A DNA stretch of 46,622 bases from Candidatus Competibacteraceae bacterium (GCA_027492875.1 JAPUDV010000114.1:1-46622); one strand, 5' to 3'; counted from the first letter of the stretch, positions 27,639 to 36,730 are shown. Notes: generated by a model from the letters alone, not told the origin. A program made the numbers and translations.

Positions 27639-28391
27639 TTAACAGCCTGCCCTGGCAATCGCTAGAAACTCCTTGGCTTCGAGCGAAGCACCGCCGATCA
27701 GACCTCCATCGATATCCGACATGGCCAACAACTCTGCGGCATTGGCAGCTTTCATGCTGCCACCGTACAGAATGCGCACCTGACTCGCCAGCGCCGGATC
27801 CAGCTTCGCCAGTCTGGCGCGAATGAAGGCGTGAACTTCCTGGGCTTGCCCGGCAGTGGCGGTCCGGCCGGTGCCGATCGCCCATACCGGCTCATAAGCG
27901 ATCACCGCATCGGCAAAACCACCGATACCTTCCAGATCCAACACTGCCTTGATTTGCCGTTCGACCACCGCTTCGGTCACTCCCTGCTCGCGTTCCTGCA
28001 GGGTCTCTCCGACGCAGAGGATAGGCTTGAGTCCAAGCTTGCGGGCGGCGGCGAACTTGCGGGCGACGATCTCGTCGGTTTCACCGTACAGGGTACGCCG
28101 CTCCGAGTGACCGACGATGGCGTAGCCGCAATGAAAATCCTGCAGCATCGGGCCAGCCACCTCCCCGGTATGAGCCCCCGAGGCGTGCTCGGACAGGTTT
28201 TGCGCACCCCAGCCGACCGAGGTGCCGGACAACTGCTGTTCGACCAGCCCCAGATATACGAACGACGGAAACACCGCCAGTTCGACGGCCGCAACCTCGG
28301 CGGCGCCCTCGCAAATGCCTTGCAGCAACTCGCGGATACTGCTGGCCGAGCCATTCATTTTCCAGTTTCCAGCCACGAACTTACGGCGCAT
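27639..28391 (-). CDS. tpiA: Triosephosphate isomerase
   Basis: A 250-residue cytoplasmic TIM-barrel enzyme that interconverts dihydroxyacetone phosphate and glyceraldehyde 3-phosphate. The catalytic Lys is in AGNWKMNG, the His in IVGHSERR and the Glu in [11 protein letters not shown]; the phosphate-binding loop [11 protein letters not shown] is also present. It sits between glmM and secG, an order known from Pseudomonas-like genomes. Confidence 0.97.
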   Translation of the reverse strand: MRRKFVAGNWKMNGSASSIRELLQGICEGAAEVAAVELAVFPSFVYLGLVEQQLSGTSVGWGAQNLSEHASGAHTGEVAGPMLQDFHCGYAIVGHSERRTLYGETDEIVARKFAAARKLGLKPILCVGETLQEREQGVTEAVVERQIKAVLDLEGIGGFADAVIAYEPVWAIGTGRTATAGQAQEVHAFIRARLAKLDPALASQVRILYGGSMKAANAAELLAMSDIDGGLIGGASLEAKEFLAIARAGC

Positions 28392-28453
28392 GTCGCTATC
28401 TCTCCGGCTTTGAAAAACCGTGAAAGCTTACGTAGTTCGCTCTCGGAAATCAA

Positions 28454-29791
28454 TCACGCCGATAGCGTATCTCGCACCACACTGGCCAGTTCGCGAGCCT
28501 GGCGTTCGACGGTTCCGGCATCCATGCCCTCAACCATCACCCGAACCACCGGCTCGGTTCCAGACGACCGCAGCAGCACCCGGCCGTTGTCGCCGAGCTG
28601 ATTCTCGACGGCTCGAACCGCTTCCTGGATCGGCGTTCGCTGCAAATCCACGCGTCCGGCGACCGACACGTTGATCAACGTTTGGGGGCACTTGCTCATG
28701 CCGGCCTTGAGATCGTGCAGGCTCTTGCCGGAGCGCAGCATCGCCGATAGAACTTGCAGCGCGGAGATGATGCCATCGCCGGTCGTGGTCCGGTCCAGAC
28801 AGATGATGTGGCCGGAACTTTCGCCTCCCAGGATCAGATTTTCAGCCAGCAGGCATTCCATCACATAGCGGTCTCCAACCCGGGCGCGGCGTAGTTCGAG
28901 CCCCAACGCGCGCAGCGCGACTTCGAGGCCCAAATTGGTCATCAGCGTGCCGACCACGGCGTTAAACCGGGCGCCGGTGCGCAAACGGTCGCGGGCGATG
29001 ACAAACAACAGTTCGTCGCCATCCAGAATCTCACCGCGATGATCCACCATGATCACGCGGTCGCCGTCTCCGTCAAAGGCGATGCCGAGATCGGCGCGCT
29101 GTTCCGCCACCATCGCGCATAACGCCGCCGGCTTGGTGGAACCGCAATCCAGATTGATGTTCAGCCCGTCGGGCGTAACGCCCAGGGGAATTACCGTCGC
29201 GCCCATTTCTTCGAAGACGCTCGGAGCGATGTGATAGGTCGCGCCGTGCGCGCAGTCCACCACGATCTTGATGCCCGCCAGACTGGTATAGGTGGGAGTC
29301 GTGCTCTTGCAGAACTCGATGTAACGGCCGGCGGCGTCGACGATGCGTTCGGCCTTGCCCAAAGCGTCGGGTTCGACGGTTTTCAGCGGTTGCGCCAGCA
29401 ACTCCTCGATCCGCTCCTCGGCCACATCGGGCAGCTTTTGCCCGTCGCGGGAAAAGAATTTGATCCCGTTGTCGTAGTAGGGGTTATGCGAGGCGCTGAC
29501 CACGATACCGGCGCAGGCGTGCAAGGTGCGCGTCAGGTAGGCGATACCGGGCGTGGGCATCGGCCCCAGCAGGGCGATGTTGACCCCGGCCGCCGACAGT
29601 CCCGCCTCCAGGGCCGACTCGAACATATACCCGGAAATCCGGGTATCCTTGCCGACGACTACCTTGTTGAAACCTTTGGTCTGAAGCACGCGCCCGACCG
29701 CCCAGCCCAGCTTCAACACGAATTCCGCCGTAATAGGGTGCTCGCCAACCCGACCCCGAATACCGTCCGTACCGAAGTAGCGTTTCTCCAT
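28454..29791 (-). CDS. glmM: Phosphoglucosamine mutase
   Basis: A 445-residue cytoplasmic enzyme that converts glucosamine 6-phosphate to glucosamine 1-phosphate for UDP-N-acetylglucosamine, peptidoglycan and LPS. The N-terminus [13 protein letters not shown], the active-site serine loop [18 protein letters not shown], the metal loop [13 protein letters not shown], the sugar loop GGESSGHI and the C-terminal phosphate-binding [15 protein letters not shown] are all present. Part of the folP-glmM-tpiA-secG set. Confidence 0.97.
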   Translation of the reverse strand: MEKRYFGTDGIRGRVGEHPITAEFVLKLGWAVGRVLQTKGFNKVVVGKDTRISGYMFESALEAGLSAAGVNIALLGPMPTPGIAYLTRTLHACAGIVVSASHNPYYDNGIKFFSRDGQKLPDVAEERIEELLAQPLKTVEPDALGKAERIVDAAGRYIEFCKSTTPTYTSLAGIKIVVDCAHGATYHIAPSVFEEMGATVIPLGVTPDGLNINLDCGSTKPAALCAMVAEQRADLGIAFDGDGDRVIMVDHRGEILDGDELLFVIARDRLRTGARFNAVVGTLMTNLGLEVALRALGLELRRARVGDRYVMECLLAENLILGGESSGHIICLDRTTTGDGIISALQVLSAMLRSGKSLHDLKAGMSKCPQTLINVSVAGRVDLQRTPIQEAVRAVENQLGDNGRVLLRSSGTEPVVRVMVEGMDAGTVERQARELASVVRDTLSA

Positions 29792-29888
29792 TCGATATTC
29801 CCCAAATTCAGCAAAATGGAATTATTCTAGCGGCGAACGTGGGTAAAACGCACAATCTCCGGGCAGTTGACGAAAATCGCTCCGCTCC

Positions 29889-30719
29889 CTAGCCGGCTGC
29901 CAGCACGGCGGCGCAAACGCGCAGGGCCTGAACCGTCTCCCGGACATCATGGGCGCGGATGATGCGCGCCCCCCGCCAAACAGCGATCAACGCCGCCGCC
30001 AGACTGCCGGCCAGCCGTTCGCCCGCGGGCACATCCAGCAACGCACCAATCATGCTCTTGCGTGAGATGCCGACCAACACACCGGCCGCCAGGTCGGTAA
30101 ACCGATCCAGATGGTGGAGCAGGTTCAGGTTGTGTCCCAAGGTCTTGCCGAAGCCGAAACCGGGATCGACCAAAATCCGCTCGCGGGCGATGCCGGCCGC
30201 CTCGCAGGCACGAACCCGCTCCGCCAGAAAAGCGTGAACTTCCAAGACCACATCGGCATAACGGGGTTCCTGCTGCATGGTCGCGGGATCGCCCCGCAGG
30301 TGCATCAGACAAACCGGAAGGCCACAGGCGGCGATGGTCTCCAGCGCCCCTGGCATTTGCAGCGCCCGCACGTCGTTGATCAAGCCGGCGCCGGCTCGCG
30401 CCGCCTCGCGCATGACTTCGGGCTTGCTGGTGTCCACCGAAATCGGCACGGGCAACTCGCGCGCCAGCCATTCCACCACCGGCAACACCCGATCCAGTTC
30501 TTGCTGCACCGACACCGGCGCCGCGCCCGGCCGGGTGGATTCTCCGCCGACATCCACCAGCGCCGCACCTTCAACCACCATGCTTTCAACGCGGCGCAAC
30601 GCCGCGTCCAGTTGCCGATAGCGCCCGCCGTCGGAGAACGAATCCGGCGTGACGTTGAGCACCCCCATTACGACGGGTTGGCTCAGATCAAGCACTTTTC
30701 CCGCACAATCGATTAGCAT
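29889..30719 (-). CDS. folP: Dihydropteroate synthase
   Basis: A 276-residue cytoplasmic enzyme of folate synthesis, the target of sulfonamides. The two signatures are VMGVLNVTPDSFSDGG and VDVGGESTRPGAAPV; LINDVRAL, CLMHLRGDP, LVDPGFGFGKTLGHN and GISRKSMIG follow in the usual order. The ATG at 30719 is preferred; the open frame to 30809 runs through a strong hairpin and is not coding. The hairpin ends about 21 bases upstream of the start, so folP may depend on read-through or on a promoter within that gap. Confidence 0.95.
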   Translation of the reverse strand: MLIDCAGKVLDLSQPVVMGVLNVTPDSFSDGGRYRQLDAALRRVESMVVEGAALVDVGGESTRPGAAPVSVQQELDRVLPVVEWLARELPVPISVDTSKPEVMREAARAGAGLINDVRALQMPGALETIAACGLPVCLMHLRGDPATMQQEPRYADVVLEVHAFLAERVRACEAAGIARERILVDPGFGFGKTLGHNLNLLHHLDRFTDLAAGVLVGISRKSMIGALLDVPAGERLAGSLAAALIAVWRGARIIRAHDVRETVQALRVCAAVLAAG

Positions 30720-30736
30720 GCTTGAGACGCTTCCAC

Positions 30737-30770
30737 AAAAAACCCCTCTTCCGCTGACGGAAGAGGGGTT
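30737..30770 (-). terminator. Strong rho-independent terminator-like hairpin between ftsH and folP
   Basis: A perfect 13-bp stem, AACCCCTCTTCCG (30741-30753) with CGGAAGAGGGGTT (30758-30770), and a four-base loop. On the minus strand it is followed directly by a run of six T (30742-30737). It is the most convincing terminator shape in the window and lies 75 bases after the ftsH stop. Confidence 0.7.
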
Positions 30771-30782
30771 GCTCTGCAAGGA

Positions 30783-30807
30783 GCCTTTCTCCCGCTGGGA
30801 GAAGGGC
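30783..30807. repeat. Second CT/GA-rich hairpin next to the ftsH-folP terminator
   Basis: GCCTTTCTCCC (30783-30793) and GGGAGAAGGGC (30797-30807) form an 11-pair stem with one G-U pair and a three-base loop. Similar CTCCC-GGGAG elements occur dispersed in many proteobacterial genomes; a related one is at 40884-40906. Confidence 0.55.
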
Positions 30808-30845
30808 AAAGGGCACGCGGAAAACTCAGAGGCGTGTACAGCCTT

Positions 30846-32771
30846 TCAATGCTGTTGGGCGGGTCCACCAATCGGCTTTTCGCCTCGCCGCCCCTTGTCC
30901 AAGCTAACCGGCGAACCGGTGGTGGGCGGGTCCGAATCGGCGCTTGAAGCCGCCGGCTCGCGCGGCGACCGGCCAGCCATGATGTCGTCGATCTGCTCGG
31001 AGTCGATAGTCTCGTACTTGATCAGTGCCTCGGCCATGGCGTGCAACTTGTCGAGATTGTCCCGCAGCAACTGTTCGGCACGCCGGTAATTGCAGTCGAT
31101 GATCGAGCGGATTTCCTCGTCGATGACGTGGGCGGTTTCGTCGGACACATTCTTGTGCCGAGTTACCGACCGCCCCAAAAACACCTCGCCATCGTCCTCA
31201 CTGTAGGTCAGCGGCCCCAATCGATCAGATAGACCCCACTTGGTCACCATGTTACGGGCGATGTCGGTGGAACGTTCGATGTCGTTCTGCGCGCCGGTGG
31301 TGACGAAATCCACTCCGAAAATGATCGCCTCGGCGATCCGCCCACCGAACAGGCTGGAAATCTGGCTCTCCAGCCGCTGCTTGCTGAAGCTGTAGCGGTC
31401 GCCCTCCGGCAGAAACATGGTCACACCGAGCGCCCGCCCGCGCGGGATGATGCTGACCTTATAGACGGGATCGTGCGCTGGCACCAGCCGTCCGACGATG
31501 GCATGGCCAGCTTCGTGATAGGCCGTGAGCTTCTTTTCTTCCTCGCTCATCACCATCGACTTGCGCTCGGCGCCCATCATGATCTTGTCCTTGGCCTTCT
31601 CAAAATCCTCCATGTCCACATCGCGCTTGTTGGCGCGGGCCGCGAACAGGGCGGCCTCATTAACCAGATTGGCCAAGTCCGCCCCGGAAAAACCGGGGGT
31701 GCCACGGGCGATAACCACCGGCTTGACGTTGTCGGACAGCGGCACCTTGCGCATATGGACCTTGAGAATCTGCTCGCGACCGCGCACGTCGGGCAACGGC
31801 ACCACCACCTGTCGGTCAAAACGGCCGGGGCGCAGCAGGGCGGGGTCGAGGACATCGGGACGGTTGGTGGCGGCGATGACGATGATGCCTTCGTTACCCT
31901 CAAAGCCGTCCATTTCCACCAGCAACTGGTTCAGGGTTTGCTCGCGCTCGTCGTGGCCACCGCCGAGACCGGCGCCGCGATGCCGGCCCACGGCGTCGAT
32001 TTCGTCGATGAAGATAATGCAGGGCGCGTGCTTCTTGGCCTGTTCGAACATATCGCGCACCCGGGACGCGCCGACGCCAACGAACATTTCCACGAAGTCC
32101 GAGCCGGAGATGGAGAAAAACGGCACTTTGGCCTCGCCGGCGATGGCCTTGGCCAGCAGCGTCTTGCCGGTACCGGGCGAACCGACCATCAGCACCCCGC
32201 GCGGAATCTTGCCGCCGAGTTTCTGGAATTTGCCGGGATCGCGCAGAAATTCGACCAATTCGGCGACTTCTTCCTTGGCCTCGTCCACGCCAGCGACATC
32301 CGAGAACGTGATCTTGATCTGATCCTCGCTCATCATCCGGGCACGCGACTTGCCGAACGACATCGCGCCCCGACCGGCGCCGCCGCCCTGCATCTGTCGC
32401 AGGAAGAAGACCCAGATCCCGATCAATAACAGCATCGGGAACCAGGAGATGAAGATCTGCATCAGCAGGCCCTGCTTCTCCGGCGGTTGACCTTCAATAT
32501 CGACACCGTGCTTGAGCAACTCGCCGATCATGGCGCTGTTATCGGTTTCTGGACTGTACGTGGTGAAGCGCTCGCCGTTGCCGGTCCGCCCCTGAATGGC
32601 GCGCCCGTCGATCATCACCTGCGCGATTCGCCCTTCCTTGGCTTCCTGCAGGAACTGCGAATAGGACATTTGGGCGGATGGCGCCACCTTCGGGCCAAAA
32701 CTGTTAAAGACGGACATCAGCACCACCGCGATGACCACCCACAGAAGGATGTTTTTTACCATGTCGTTCAA
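30846..32771 (-). CDS. ftsH: ATP-dependent zinc metalloprotease FtsH
   Basis: A 641-residue membrane-anchored AAA+ protease that removes damaged membrane proteins and short-lived regulators. Two N-terminal helices (about 7-23 and 105-124) flank a periplasmic domain. Walker A GSPGTGKT is at 197-204, Walker B is [10 protein letters not shown], the second region of homology is [20 protein letters not shown], and the zinc site is HEAGHA. The TTG at 32771 is preferred over the ATG at 32762 because the protein then begins with the family-typical NDMVKN and GAGG lies eight bases before it. The C-terminal tail is variable. It follows rlmE after a 105-bp gap. Confidence 0.95.
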   Translation of the reverse strand: MNDMVKNILLWVVIAVVLMSVFNSFGPKVAPSAQMSYSQFLQEAKEGRIAQVMIDGRAIQGRTGNGERFTTYSPETDNSAMIGELLKHGVDIEGQPPEKQGLLMQIFISWFPMLLLIGIWVFFLRQMQGGGAGRGAMSFGKSRARMMSEDQIKITFSDVAGVDEAKEEVAELVEFLRDPGKFQKLGGKIPRGVLMVGSPGTGKTLLAKAIAGEAKVPFFSISGSDFVEMFVGVGASRVRDMFEQAKKHAPCIIFIDEIDAVGRHRGAGLGGGHDEREQTLNQLLVEMDGFEGNEGIIVIAATNRPDVLDPALLRPGRFDRQVVVPLPDVRGREQILKVHMRKVPLSDNVKPVVIARGTPGFSGADLANLVNEAALFAARANKRDVDMEDFEKAKDKIMMGAERKSMVMSEEEKKLTAYHEAGHAIVGRLVPAHDPVYKVSIIPRGRALGVTMFLPEGDRYSFSKQRLESQISSLFGGRIAEAIIFGVDFVTTGAQNDIERSTDIARNMVTKWGLSDRLGPLTYSEDDGEVFLGRSVTRHKNVSDETAHVIDEEIRSIIDCNYRRAEQLLRDNLDKLHAMAEALIKYETIDSEQIDDIMAGRSPREPAASSADSDPPTTGSPVSLDKGRRGEKPIGGPAQQH

Positions 32772-32876
32772 GGTGCGCACCTCAACACTGCAAAAGCTTG
32801 TGATCTGATACCGGAATGGGGGACCGCCCAGCACCCGGACTTAACAGGTTCAAAAATCCAAAGTTTTTAGACTAGC

Positions 32877-33497
32877 TCACCCGCGATAGTTCCTGGCCAG
32901 CACGTACTGTTCGGCACTGCGGGCGCGTGACGCCTTGGGCTTGCGGGGCAAAACCACAGTGAACGCGGCACGCAGTTCCCTGAGAAACGGATCGACGCCT
33001 TCACCCTGAAACACTTTCACCAGGAAATCCCCGCCGGGCCGCAAGGCTTGCCGGGCAAAATCCAGCGCCAGTTCGGCCAAGTACATGCCGCGCGGCTGAT
33101 CGACCGCCTTGATGCCCGTGGTATTGGGGGCCATGTCGGAGATTACAAGGTCCACGGGTCGGCTGTTCAGCACATTCAGCAATCTTTCCAGCACCGCTGT
33201 CTCGCGGAAATCACCCTGGATAAATTCCACGCCGACCAGCGGTTCGGCCGGCAGCACATCCAGCGCGATGACCGCGCCCTGCGGACCCACCCGCTGCGCT
33301 GCCAATTGCGACCAGCCTCCTGGAGCCGCGCCCAGATCCACTACTGTCGCGCCAAGCTGCATAATCCGATCTTTTTCCTGTATCTCCAACAGTTTATAGA
33401 CCGAACGGGAACGATAGCCCGCCTCTTGGGCGCGGCGCACGTATTCATCGGTGAAGTGCTCCCGCAACCAGCGGGCACTGCTTTTACTACGAGCCAT
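32877..33497 (-). CDS. rlmE: 23S rRNA 2'-O-ribose methyltransferase RlmE (FtsJ)
   Basis: A 206-residue SAM-dependent enzyme that methylates the 2'-O of U2552 in 23S rRNA. The SAM motif [16 protein letters not shown], the catalytic [13 protein letters not shown] and the region [10 protein letters not shown] containing the catalytic Lys are all visible; the N-terminal [20 protein letters not shown] is the conserved substrate helix. The ATG at 33497 gives the usual length. It overlaps the end of the small membrane protein gene by 11 bases and heads the rlmE-ftsH pair, as in Escherichia. Confidence 0.96.
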   Translation of the reverse strand: MARSKSSARWLREHFTDEYVRRAQEAGYRSRSVYKLLEIQEKDRIMQLGATVVDLGAAPGGWSQLAAQRVGPQGAVIALDVLPAEPLVGVEFIQGDFRETAVLERLLNVLNSRPVDLVISDMAPNTTGIKAVDQPRGMYLAELALDFARQALRPGGDFLVKVFQGEGVDPFLRELRAAFTVVLPRKPKASRARSAEQYVLARNYRG

Positions 33498-33756
33498 CCG
33501 GATCCTGTTCCCGCCCGCAGTCGAATTGGGCCATGACCCGGCGGACTCGAACGACAACCCAGATCGCGCCCAGCACCCCGTAGCTCAACAACAGCAAAAA
33601 CTGCGGCAACAGGCTCTCCAGCACCCGCCCCTGCACCAGCAGCAGCAACCCGCCGACCGTCAGAATAACCCCCAGGTCCAGCTTAACCTCGTTCAAAGGG
33701 CTCGGGGCTACCGTCAGACCCTTGCCGCCGGTTACACTACTTGAATCTTTCGCCAT
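33487..33756 (-). CDS. Small two-helix membrane protein upstream of rlmE
   Basis: An 89-residue protein of unknown function. It has a polar N-terminus, two hydrophobic segments ([18 protein letters not shown] and [20 protein letters not shown]) and a basic C-terminal part. I do not recognise the family. Its start codon overlaps that of yhbY on the opposite strand in the tetramer CATG at 33754-33757, and its end overlaps rlmE by 11 bases, so it is translationally tied to rlmE. Both overlaps argue for a real gene, though a start further inside is possible. Confidence 0.55.
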   Translation of the reverse strand: MAKDSSSVTGGKGLTVAPSPLNEVKLDLGVILTVGGLLLLVQGRVLESLLPQFLLLLSYGVLGAIWVVVRVRRVMAQFDCGREQDPDGS

Positions 33757-34066
33757 GTCTGGTTATCCCGTGCCCGTCCTGACCAACCCGCAGAAGCGCC
33801 ATCTCAAGGCCTTGGCCCATCACCGCAAGCCAGTCGTGATCGTCGGCGACAGCGGCATCACGCCGGCGGTCACCCATGAAATCCTGCTCGCCCTCGACCA
33901 TCATGAACTGATCAAAATTCGGGTCAACGCCGAAGATCGCGAAACGCGTGAAACGATGATCGCGGAGATTTGCGCGGCGACCGATGCAACGCTGGTCCAG
34001 CGGATCGGACACATCGCCACGCTGTTCCGCCGCAATCATGAAACGCCGCGCATCGAACTGCCGTGA
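33755..34066 (+). CDS. yhbY: YhbY-family CRM-domain RNA-binding protein
   Basis: A 103-residue protein of the CRM (YhbY) family, which associates with pre-50S ribosomal particles. The core is TNPQKRHLKALAHHRKPVVI, the GxxG-type loop GDSGIT, then ALDHHELIKIRVNAEDRET and the strand ATLFRR. It is divergent from rlmE, as yhbY is in Escherichia. The ATG at 33755 shares two bases with the start codon of the minus-strand gene; no strong ribosome binding site precedes it. A GTG a few codons inside (VPVLTN) is an alternative start. Confidence 0.9.
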   Translation: MSGYPVPVLTNPQKRHLKALAHHRKPVVIVGDSGITPAVTHEILLALDHHELIKIRVNAEDRETRETMIAEICAATDATLVQRIGHIATLFRRNHETPRIELP

Positions 34067-34366
34067 GCCATGGAACGATTTGATCGAGTCGAGACAAAAG
34101 ATATAGTCCCGTACCCAGAAGCACTTCCCGTAAAATTCCGTTTCTGCTCGGCATACGCCCGTGCAAGGTGAATCGCGCTTTATGCCTTTGACAAAGCCAA
34201 TGGCTTACGAAACCGCATACTTCGGCCGAATCGAATGCCTTGCTTCGATCCAGCTCTCATTTTACCTGGCAAGGTCATGAAACGCGGATCCCAAATACTT
34301 CCTCAGTGACCCGTGAAGGATACGACCATGGCACTTGGAGATAGAGACAACAGGGGTACTTAACAC

Positions 34367-34388
34367 GCCTAACTTCAGTGAGTTAGGC
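34367..34388. repeat. Short perfect hairpin
   Basis: GCCTAACT (34367-34374) and AGTTAGGC (34381-34388) form a perfect 8-bp stem with a six-base loop, TCAGTG. It is 12 bases from the larger structure beside it. The shape, a stem containing ACTTCAGT, recalls the end hairpins of IS200/IS605-type elements; this is a resemblance only. Confidence 0.6.
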
Positions 34389-34400
34389 TCTGGAAATGAC

Positions 34401-34459
34401 CCATCGGGGCTCTTCCAATCGTGTGCCTTGACGCTTACGGCACAGAGTTTCCCCGATGG
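34401..34459. ncRNA. Two-tier stem-loop, possible structured RNA or mobile-element end
   Basis: An outer perfect 9-bp stem CCATCGGGG (34401-34409) with CCCCGATGG (34451-34459) encloses an inner perfect 6-bp stem TGTGCC (34422-34427) with GGCACA (34439-34444) and an 11-base loop. Such nesting is unlikely by chance in non-coding DNA. The strand and function are not known. A TnpB-type guide RNA scaffold on the minus strand is one idea; a regulatory RNA or simple terminator is another. Confidence 0.4.
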
Positions 34460-34718
34460 ACTCCCAAGAAATGTCAAACTGCTACTGTCTCTCTTCCCGA
34501 CCAAGCCGGTGGATTAGTCTACTGGATTCGCGCCTTCGATGTGTGTTCGATCACTAAAAACTGGTTGCGGCGCAGCCTCCGGTGCAGCGCCTAGGGGCTT
34601 TGGGGTTTCACAACACAACCCCTCGTTCGCTATTGTCGGTTTCACGTTGCGATTTTTTATTAATCCGAAGCGGTTGGCGGCATCCTGGCGGCGATTCATA
34701 GGGTACACACCGCGTGCC

Positions 34719-35036
34719 TTACCGGGATGAAAATCGGTCGGTGCGGACGGAACGTGGCTCCGGCATCGACCTTCTCGACCTCGGCTCCGGCATCGACCTT
34801 CTCGACCTCGGCTCCGCTGCCGCCACCGATGGTTCAGGTGGGTGCTTGGGATTCGGCTTGCCGAGCAGCCGGTTGTCGACGCGGTAGCGGGCACGAAGCT
34901 GCTGGACCACAATCCCGGTTGCGATGAGAACCAAGCCGCAGAGCTTGCCCAAGTCACTTTCCAGGCCGATTAAACCAAACACGCCTATCACCATGTAGAT
35001 ATAGGGCAGCAGCGCATAGATCGGTTGAGGAATCAT
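34719..35036 (-). CDS. Small membrane protein with repeat-bearing tail
   Basis: A 105-residue protein I do not recognise. Residues 1-45 form two hydrophobic segments (ALLPYIYMVIGVFGLIGL and LCGLVLIATGIVVQQL), followed by a basic stretch RARYRVDNRLLGKPNPK and a Pro/Arg-rich tail in which the unit MPEPRSRRS is repeated. The tail is made by a 27-bp tandem repeat in the DNA. The ATG at 35036 follows GGGAG at eight bases, which supports real translation. It stands alone. Confidence 0.6.
   Translation of the reverse strand: MIPQPIYALLPYIYMVIGVFGLIGLESDLGKLCGLVLIATGIVVQQLRARYRVDNRLLGKPNPKHPPEPSVAAAEPRSRRSMPEPRSRRSMPEPRSVRTDRFSSR
34756..34809. repeat. 27-bp direct tandem repeat inside the small membrane protein gene
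   Basis: Two identical 27-base units, 34756-34782 and 34783-34809, each beginning GGCTCCGGCATCGACC, followed by the first seven bases of a third. The unit is nine codons, so copy-number change keeps the frame and lengthens or shortens the protein tail. Confidence 0.9.
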
Positions 35037-35596
35037 GAAACATCTCCCGAGGTTGGTCCAACGAGTGCGAGTCGAGCGTCATCCTGCGCCAAATAGGCCG
35101 TTATGGGCGGCTTGGACGCGAGTACGAGACGATGGAATCGCCCCGGAAGGATAACGCTCCACGAGGGTTCGATGGCGCGAGGCGTCGAGAACCCGACGTG
35201 GGCGCCACGCGCCGACGGATGGCGGGCTCTCCAAACAGGGCATTAATTTCACACCATCAAAGACATATACTCAAAAAAGTTACAGCATCTTACATAAGTT
35301 TGTCAATAGATTGTCTCAAAATAACTGCCACAAATATCTCTCCAGTGTTGCTACCAAAGACTTCAAGATTGCCGGATCAGGCCCGTGATAAAGACATAAC
35401 CGAATCACCACGGCATTCGCGCCGAGCAAGTCTGACGTGAACTGGGTTCGCCGCCTTATGCTGCTTCATAACAAATGGCACTCCGCCGAAATGGGCGCAC
35501 CCAAAGTCGAAGCCTTACCCACCTGCCGAACCAGAACGGGAGGGGCATCGCCACCCGCTGGACCGCCTCTGATCCCACCGTTATGATTGCCGCCGC
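35037..35596. other. Intergenic stretch with a low-GC patch
   Basis: About 560 bases without a convincing gene. The part 35245-35345 is much richer in A and T than the rest of the window (runs such as CTCAAAAAAGTTACAGC), which may mark inserted DNA or a promoter region for yejE. The frame 35132-35440 on the plus strand crosses the compositional break and looks spurious. Confidence 0.5.
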
Positions 35597-36637
35597 ATGA
35601 AGCAACCCCTGGTCCATCTCACCCCCCTCACTCGCCGCCGGCTGGCGCAATTCCAGGCCAACCGGCGTGGCTGGTGGTCGCTGTGGCTGTTCCTGCTGCT
35701 GTTTGGCCTGAGCCTGAGCGCCGAATTCATCGCCAACGACCGCCCGCTGCTGGTTTACTACCAGGGCGCACTCTACGCCCCTGTGTTCAAGGACTACGCC
35801 GAAACCGATTTTGGTGGCGTGTTTCCCAGCACCGCCAACTATCGTGACCCCTACCTCGCCAACCTGATCGACCGGGACGGCTGGATGCTCTGGCCACCGG
35901 TCCACTTCCGCTACGATACCGTCAACTACGATCTGCCGGCCCCGGCCCCGGCCCCGCCGTCCGCCGAAAACTGGCTGGGTACCGACGACCAGGGCCGCGA
36001 CGTGCTGGCCCGACTAATCTACGGCCTGCGGATCTCGGTGCTATTCGGGCTGCTGCTCACCCTGACCTCCTCGATCGTCGGCGTGGCGGCCGGGGCGATG
36101 CAGGGCTACTTCGGCGGCCGGCTGGATCTGCTGTTCCAGCGTTTTCTGGAAATCTGGGGCGGACTGCCGCAACTCTTTATCCTGATCATCGTGTCCAGCG
36201 TGGTGGTGCCGGGCTTCTGGACCCTGCTGCTGATCCTGATGCTGTTCGACTGGACCTCGCTGGTCGGCGTGGTGCGGGCCGAGTTTCTGCGCGCCCGCAA
36301 TTTCGACTATGTTCGCGCCGCCCGCGCCCTGGGCATGAGCGACGGCCGCATCATGTTCAAGCATGTGCTGCCGAACGCCATGGTGGCGACCCTGACCTTC
36401 ATGCCATTCATCCTGTCCGGTTCCATCGTCGCCCTTACCGCGCTGGATTTTCTCGGCCTGGGTCTGCCGCCGGGCTCGGCCTCGCTGGGCGACCTGCTGC
36501 GCCAGGGCAAGGACAACCTGCAAGCGCCGTGGCTGGGCGTCTCCGGCTTCGTGGTGCTGGCGCTGCTGCTGAGCCTGCTGGTGTTCGTCGGCGAAGCGGT
36601 TCGCGACGCCTTCGATCCCAGAAAGACGGCGCTTTGA
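35597..36637 (+). CDS. yejE: YejE-type oligopeptide/microcin C ABC transporter permease
   Basis: A 346-residue inner-membrane permease of the binding-protein-dependent transport family. The N-terminus (TRRRLAQFQANRRGWWSLWL) and the long periplasmic loop with FKDYAETDFGG, then NWLGTDDQGRDVLARLIYGL and the EAA-type loop VRAARALGMSDGRIMFKHVL, are typical of YejE in the YejABEF importer. The usual partners yejA, yejB and yejF are not beside it, so either they lie elsewhere or the gene is a remnant of a split operon. The reading frame is intact. It lies 93 bp before der. Confidence 0.9.
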   Translation: MKQPLVHLTPLTRRRLAQFQANRRGWWSLWLFLLLFGLSLSAEFIANDRPLLVYYQGALYAPVFKDYAETDFGGVFPSTANYRDPYLANLIDRDGWMLWPPVHFRYDTVNYDLPAPAPAPPSAENWLGTDDQGRDVLARLIYGLRISVLFGLLLTLTSSIVGVAAGAMQGYFGGRLDLLFQRFLEIWGGLPQLFILIIVSSVVVPGFWTLLLILMLFDWTSLVGVVRAEFLRARNFDYVRAARALGMSDGRIMFKHVLPNAMVATLTFMPFILSGSIVALTALDFLGLGLPPGSASLGDLLRQGKDNLQAPWLGVSGFVVLALLLSLLVFVGEAVRDAFDPRKTAL

Positions 36638-36730
36638 GCCGGTCGCGCCCGAACAGTTACGGCCGGGGACGCACTTTCAGGCATAATCCGGCGCAATCTT
36701 CCTGATCTCGCCACCTCCGAAGTGCTTCCC

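Larger units (their letters stand above)
34067..34718. other. Gene-poor stretch with RNA-like structure
   Basis: About 650 bases after yhbY with no recognisable gene. Frames on both strands (for example 34262-34504 and 34514-34957, minus strand) show no match I know and no good ribosome binding sites. Two clear inverted repeats at 34367-34388 and 34401-34459 lie here (listed separately). The stretch may be a relic of a mobile element or hold a non-coding RNA. Confidence 0.5.

Noticed and set aside
34081..34260. CRISPR-like or integrase attachment structure searched for after yhbY
   Set aside because: No regularly spaced direct repeats and no tRNA fragment or integrase gene are visible.
34514..34957. 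147-residue minus-strand frame, considered as a transposase C-terminus
   Set aside because: Its first half is the out-of-frame reading of the repeat-bearing membrane protein gene, and the remaining part shows no transposase motif that I can defend.
35132..35440. 102-residue plus-strand frame before yejE
   Set aside because: It crosses a sharp compositional break, has no ribosome binding site or recognisable domain, and is probably chance.
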